Shown: positions 60,698 through 64,000 of the stretch, one piece after another | How positions within the stretch are numbered: the stretch's first letter is position 1 | How the letters are laid out: the number at the start of each line of letters is the position of its first letter | Assembly: GCA_036337015.1 (NCBI GenBank) | Contig: JAYZEZ010000005.1 | Location: forward strand, 124,001-188,000 | Reading direction: 5' to 3' | DNA from: Casp-alpha2 sp036337015 | GTDB lineage: Bacteria > Pseudomonadota > Alphaproteobacteria > Rhodospirillales > Casp-alpha2 | Length of the DNA stretch: 64,000 nt | The notes under the pieces: generated by a model | Databases searched by the model: none | Seen by the model: only the letters and a program-made list of their open reading frames with translations | Told to the model about the DNA's origin: nothing | Translations under genes and position numbers: made by a program

Positions 60698-61669
60698 CTA
60701 ATAAGCCCTATCTAACAAAGTTAAACGCCACATTTCACGGTTATACTTTTCATATTCGTAACCTGTAGCGGCATGAATCGTACACCTATTATCCCAAATA
60801 ACAGTATCACCGGAATTCCATCTCCATCTAACGGTATACTTAGGTTTAGTAATAATTGGTAATAGATCTCTTAAAATAAGGACACTTTCGTCTTCAACGC
60901 CTTCAAGATCACAAAGATCTAACTTGTTTTTGGATAATTTCTTTCCTTTTGGAAGAACAGCACAGGTAGAACTGTTAAACCCATATAAAGCTTTCACGCC
61001 GGTAACTGGGTGTTCTAAAACAATAGGAACTCGCCTTGGTGGATTTTTTTTTCGTTGTTTAGGTGTTAATGTTGGATAACCAGGTGAATACAAACTGATC
61101 TTCTTATCATGATGAGCCAATGAACAAATTGCCTCCAAAGAAGCCAGCTTTTTCTTTAGGTGATCATCCAGATCTGCATAGGAAGAACGCGTATCTGCAA
61201 ATAAAGTATCCGAGCCCTCAGGGGGCGCTATCTTGCAATGGAAAACAGAACCAATCGGAGGGTTGCAACGAAATGTTGAATCTGTATGCCAAACTGGTCT
61301 TCGAGTTTCTGGATTATAACAGATATCAAAATCATTCTTTAATTGCGGTACTTTTGCAAACTGAGCCAATTCTTTTCCCGATGAATCCCTTGTATTTCCG
61401 ATCCTAAGAATTGGATGCCCTTTCACCATTTTGTCTTCACGTGCGGCCTGTGGAACCATTTCTACCTTGCCAAAAATATTAGCCCAAGAGATAAAGCTCT
61501 TTGGCGTTAATTTTGACAAACTGGATCCTCTGATAACAAGCAGTCCCCCACACGCGCCCCAAAGATCATAAGCCTCCGCCTGAAAACTCTGATTTTCAAG
61601 ATCATCAGTAGTTACTTCGTCCAGAAGTATACCGAAATTTCCGTTTAATTTAGTTTTTTTAAGTTTCAT
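60698..61669 (-). CDS. TauD/TfdA-like Fe(II)/2-oxoglutarate dioxygenase (second copy)
   Basis: 323 residues from ATG 61669 (a GTG three codons upstream is possible). Iron ligands: HxD in VWHTDSTFRC, distal His in NRCTIHAATGY, and the Arg in REMWRLTLLDR. The sequence is distinct from the dioxygenase at 8544 and is closer to TfdA/alpha-ketoglutarate-dependent enzymes with an early CGGLLVIRG block. The substrate is unknown; no pathway partner is adjacent. Confidence 0.85.
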   Translation of the reverse strand: MKLKKTKLNGNFGILLDEVTTDDLENQSFQAEAYDLWGACGGLLVIRGSSLSKLTPKSFISWANIFGKVEMVPQAAREDKMVKGHPILRIGNTRDSSGKELAQFAKVPQLKNDFDICYNPETRRPVWHTDSTFRCNPPIGSVFHCKIAPPEGSDTLFADTRSSYADLDDHLKKKLASLEAICSLAHHDKKISLYSPGYPTLTPKQRKKNPPRRVPIVLEHPVTGVKALYGFNSSTCAVLPKGKKLSKNKLDLCDLEGVEDESVLILRDLLPIITKPKYTVRWRWNSGDTVIWDNRCTIHAATGYEYEKYNREMWRLTLLDRAY

Positions 61670-61715
61670 AAATTTCACTAATCATCATAGTAAAACTACT
61701 ACTCAAGATTATTTT

Positions 61716-62177
61716 TTAATTATAAGCAATGCTTTTGCAAATCTTTATCAACTTACGTTTTGATATATTCTTGGCTAAATCAGATTGAGGACATGAATCA
61801 ATTATAGCCTCATAAAGGTCCGGAGCCTGTTCAACCAATTCTGGCAAATGCCAAGGAAACTGTTCAAAGGCATTTCTCGCAGAATTGATGCATGTATGTA
61901 CTTTAAATTCTAAATTTTCTAATCCATTCTTTTCTTGAGAGATTGTTTCCCTGATTGCATCAGCAATTGCCAATAGGGCAGCTTTTGTCCAGCAAATAGA
62001 GGATACTTGATTATTAAATCGCAACAGGAGGTCTTCGCTAGAATCATCGAGTTCATCTAGAATTTCAAACTTATTGGTCTTGCCTCCAGTATACAAGTCG
62101 TAAACTTGCTTCAATATCGAGTGTAAATTGTTGCCAGCACAACCTCTTGCAGATGGACAGGTATTACAAGATCGCAA
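61716..62177 (-). CDS. Unknown protein with N-terminal CxxC-x5-C motif
   Basis: 153 residues. TTG 62177 is chosen because GGAGG lies five bases upstream; an in-frame TTG four codons earlier overlaps that SD. With this start the protein begins MRSCNTCPSARGCAGN, so three cysteines (4, 7, 13) are at the very N terminus, as in metal or Fe-S sites. The rest is helical, with four more Cys. No family is recognised. It is a single gene upstream of the TauD-like gene on the same strand, with a 46-bp gap. Confidence 0.5.
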   Translation of the reverse strand: MRSCNTCPSARGCAGNNLHSILKQVYDLYTGGKTNKFEILDELDDSSEDLLLRFNNQVSSICWTKAALLAIADAIRETISQEKNGLENLEFKVHTCINSARNAFEQFPWHLPELVEQAPDLYEAIIDSCPQSDLAKNISKRKLIKICKSIAYN

Positions 62178-62409
62178 AATTTCCTCCAATTTATAATTTT
62201 GTTAACTTGAATTAAATTATAAGTTATTAAAACTAAGGATTAAGATTGGATCTTAAAAATTAAAAAAAGAAAATTACAATATAACTATATAATAGAATAA
62301 AGATAAAATAATTTTAAATTATTTTTTATAGTTTTACGTTTAGAAATACTTAATAATTTAGACTCCTCAATTGTACATTTATATAATTTGAACTGTTAGG
62401 TTTTCCAGT

Positions 62410-62652
62410 ATGGAAAAATTAAAAAAAACTAAAAATAATGTTAAAGACAAGAACAAAAACGTTAACAAGGAAGCAACACAATCAACTTCTGAAAGTAGCT
62501 CAATTGAAAAAACTGCAGAAAGCGTTTCAGAAAAATCTGTAGAGTCTCCAAAGTCAGCTTCACAACGTTCAATTAGCCATTTTTCAAGTATCTCTTCTAA
62601 AGAATACCGCTCCGGATGGACAAAAATCTTTGGCAAAAAGAAAAAAAATTAA
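62410..62652 (+). CDS. Small basic Ser/Lys-rich protein
   Basis: 80 residues, no TM or signal. The first 55 residues are low-complexity (Lys, Asn, Ser, Glu). The C-terminal end HFSSISSKEYRSGWTKIFG is more ordered and could be the conserved core, followed by a KKKKN tail. Convergent with the phosphatidyltransferase. Perhaps a nucleic-acid-binding or regulatory peptide; no evidence for a function. Confidence 0.5.
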   Translation: MEKLKKTKNNVKDKNKNVNKEATQSTSESSSIEKTAESVSEKSVESPKSASQRSISHFSSISSKEYRSGWTKIFGKKKKN

Positions 62653-62702
62653 AAACACTTCACTAAAGCTTTTTTAATAACTCTAATCTATGAAAATATA
62701 TT

Positions 62703-63407
62703 CTAGGTATGCCAACCACGGGACCGTTGAAAAAGGTCTGTAATCCAATAAAGTTGGGCACCTATTGCTCCCAGTGGTAATAACACCCAAGTCAAATTAA
62801 ACATTGCTAGACCAAAAACAATTATACAAAAGTCAGCTCGGCTGAGTTTATGAAATATGTATATCATCCAATCAGTAAAATCCTCAGGTTTTCGTTTTCC
62901 CATAGCTAGTTGTTCACGGTTTTGAGAAACTGGATTTTGATTAGTCTTCGAATGAAAACCAAGGTCGATAAGATAGTCGATAGTTGCACCTACGGTTGCT
63001 GCTAGACCAAACCAAAACCAAATTAAATCACTAGTAGCAGTATAAACACCGTAACCAAGACTGGTGAAAAACGCTCCGTCAACTAGCCAGTCAGAAAAAT
63101 CGTCAAATTGCGCACCCCATTCTGAAGACAATTTCTTTTGTCGAGCTATTTCACCATCGCAATTATCAAGGGTATAGCAAATAATTAATAAAACTCCACC
63201 TAAGATACTTGCATAACGAGTTCCAATACAAAAGAACATAGCTCCAATTAGGCCAAAAGTTAGAGACAAAGCCGTCACTTGATTTGGCGAAACCGGTAGC
63301 TTTAACAAAATTAATGTTAACGGATAAGAAAGGTGCCGGGTGATTGGTAACAATTCAGTTGGTCGAACCAAACTATAATTACATCCACTAATCGATTTTT
63401 TAGCCAT
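62703..63407 (-). CDS. CDP-alcohol phosphatidyltransferase family protein
   Basis: 234 residues with about five to six TM segments. The family catalytic motif D-x2-DG-x2-AR-x8-G-x3-D-x3-D is complete: Asp81, Asp84-Gly85, Ala88-Arg89, Gly98, Asp102 and Asp106. It transfers a phosphatidyl or phospho-alcohol group from CDP-alcohol to an acceptor; the acceptor (inositol phosphate, glycerol or a sugar alcohol) is unknown. It is divergent from an HpnL-like gene, and the two are often neighbours in membrane-lipid clusters. Confidence 0.85.
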   Translation of the reverse strand: MAKKSISGCNYSLVRPTELLPITRHLSYPLTLILLKLPVSPNQVTALSLTFGLIGAMFFCIGTRYASILGGVLLIICYTLDNCDGEIARQKKLSSEWGAQFDDFSDWLVDGAFFTSLGYGVYTATSDLIWFWFGLAATVGATIDYLIDLGFHSKTNQNPVSQNREQLAMGKRKPEDFTDWMIYIFHKLSRADFCIIVFGLAMFNLTWVLLPLGAIGAQLYWITDLFQRSRGWHT

Positions 63408-63646
63408 GGAAATATCACTTTTAAATGCTTATAAAAAAACAAACCTTACCGAAATTTGTCTAATGATGTATTTCTATTGATGCAAGGATCAAAATTGTCT
63501 GACCTGAGAAAATTTCTAGCCTGATAAATAAAAACTTTAACAATCCAACTAAAAAAACAAGTGCCTTAAAATAAGACTTACAATATCTGTATTTAGATAC
63601 TCTTATGTTAGCGGAATAAAAATCATAAGATTACAGGAGAAATTAA

Positions 63647-64000
63647 ATGAAAGTTGCCTCCTATATCGGATTGGCAGTTGGACTTCTAGTAATGACAGGA
63701 TTGATCGCCTGGCAAGGAGTCATGGAAGTTGGTGGTCTTTTGTTTTCCACAGGCTGGACATTATTATGGGTGCCTGTTATTTGGATTCCCTCTATCTTAA
63801 TGAATGCGCGATGCTGGCAAATCTTGTTTGCTCCTGGATTCGGACCAACATTTCGACAAGCTTTCTTTGCTCAATGGATGGGACGTGCTGTTAATACATT
63901 ACTCCCAGTTGCATCTCTTGGCGGAGAAGTTGTAAAAGCCAGAACTCTAATTCTTTGGGGAATAAAACCGACCCATGCAAGTGCCTCTGCAATAGTTGAT
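63647..64000 (+). CDS. HpnL-like flippase-family membrane protein (3' truncated)
   Basis: 118 codons visible from ATG 63647, with CAGGAGA upstream; the gene runs off the window. The N-terminal TM helices and the motif AVNTLLPVASLGGEVVKART match the lysylphosphatidylglycerol-synthase-like/UPF0104 superfamily, in particular HpnL, a hopanoid-associated protein. Such proteins are thought to move or synthesise lipids. Only the first third is visible, so the subtype is uncertain. Confidence 0.75.
   Translation, partial: MKVASYIGLAVGLLVMTGLIAWQGVMEVGGLLFSTGWTLLWVPVIWIPSILMNARCWQILFAPGFGPTFRQAFFAQWMGRAVNTLLPVASLGGEVVKARTLILWGIKPTHASASAIVD

Overview
The window reads as a compact, AT-rich chromosome segment of an alphaproteobacterium, probably a free-living and possibly marine relative of Rhodospirillales. 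The lineage call rests on family content and gene order: an EipB/DUF1849 envelope protein; hisZ-purA; rpoH next to an RluA-type pseudouridine synthase; a DivK-type single-domain receiver; gatCAB facing ruvX-pyrB-pyrC-plsY and topA-rnr; and a cysteine-free 55-residue L33. I could not run a search, so the lineage is an inference. TTG starts are frequent, and several have strong Shine-Dalgarno (SD) sequences.

Layout. 1-6500: end of a BepA-like M48 protease with TPRs, a DUF3047 lipoprotein, a DsbA-type oxidoreductase, a two-PDZ protein, EipB, and wecB-wecC (UDP-GlcNAc to UDP-ManNAcA). 6500-15900 is accessory: NTF2-like protein, enoyl-CoA hydratase, secreted nuclease, TauD-like dioxygenase with an ICL/PEP-mutase-family lyase, a GC-richer desaturase plus Rieske ferredoxin pair (MocD/MocE-like), a lone DppB-like permease, tRNA-Ser(GCT), a GST, and two odd secreted proteins (one with four CX3C pairs, one with a long Ala-rich insert). 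16000-35800 is mostly housekeeping: gatCAB with a GNAT and a DUF1932 dehydrogenase, ruvX, pyrB with a dihydroorotase-like pyrC lacking its HxH motif, plsY, an EmrAB-type pump, topA, rnr, an S41 protease and rpmG. 35800-49500: a DivK-like receiver with Asn at the phospho-acceptor position, a Crp/Fnr regulator, a gamma-glutamyltransferase, a polytopic GT-C-like protein, hisZ, purA, a pseudokinase with a membrane partner, rpoH, an rluD-like gene and a JAMM peptidase.

50900-56630 is the most unusual part: a sulfur-handling cluster. A divergent ribbon-helix-helix protein faces two half-size YeeE/YedE transporter genes, a TusA-like carrier, three very small membrane proteins (one of 27 residues), an exported two-domain rhodanese without catalytic cysteine, and three small proteins that may be DsrE/TusBCD relatives. 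A second unit follows: an exported rhodanese with its cysteine and a c-type cytochrome. An almost identical element of about 80 bp precedes both units, pointing to shared control. No sox or dsr catalytic genes are present in the window. A plausible reading is uptake and relay of thiosulfate or sulfane sulfur, with periplasmic sulfurtransfer and electron disposal through the cytochrome.

56800-64000: a SOUL lipoprotein, a DUF2846/SHOCT-like lipoprotein, a 35-residue membrane protein, an ABC-F ATPase, a second TauD-like dioxygenase, two small unknowns, a CDP-alcohol phosphatidyltransferase and, divergently, the start of an HpnL-like membrane protein cut by the window edge.
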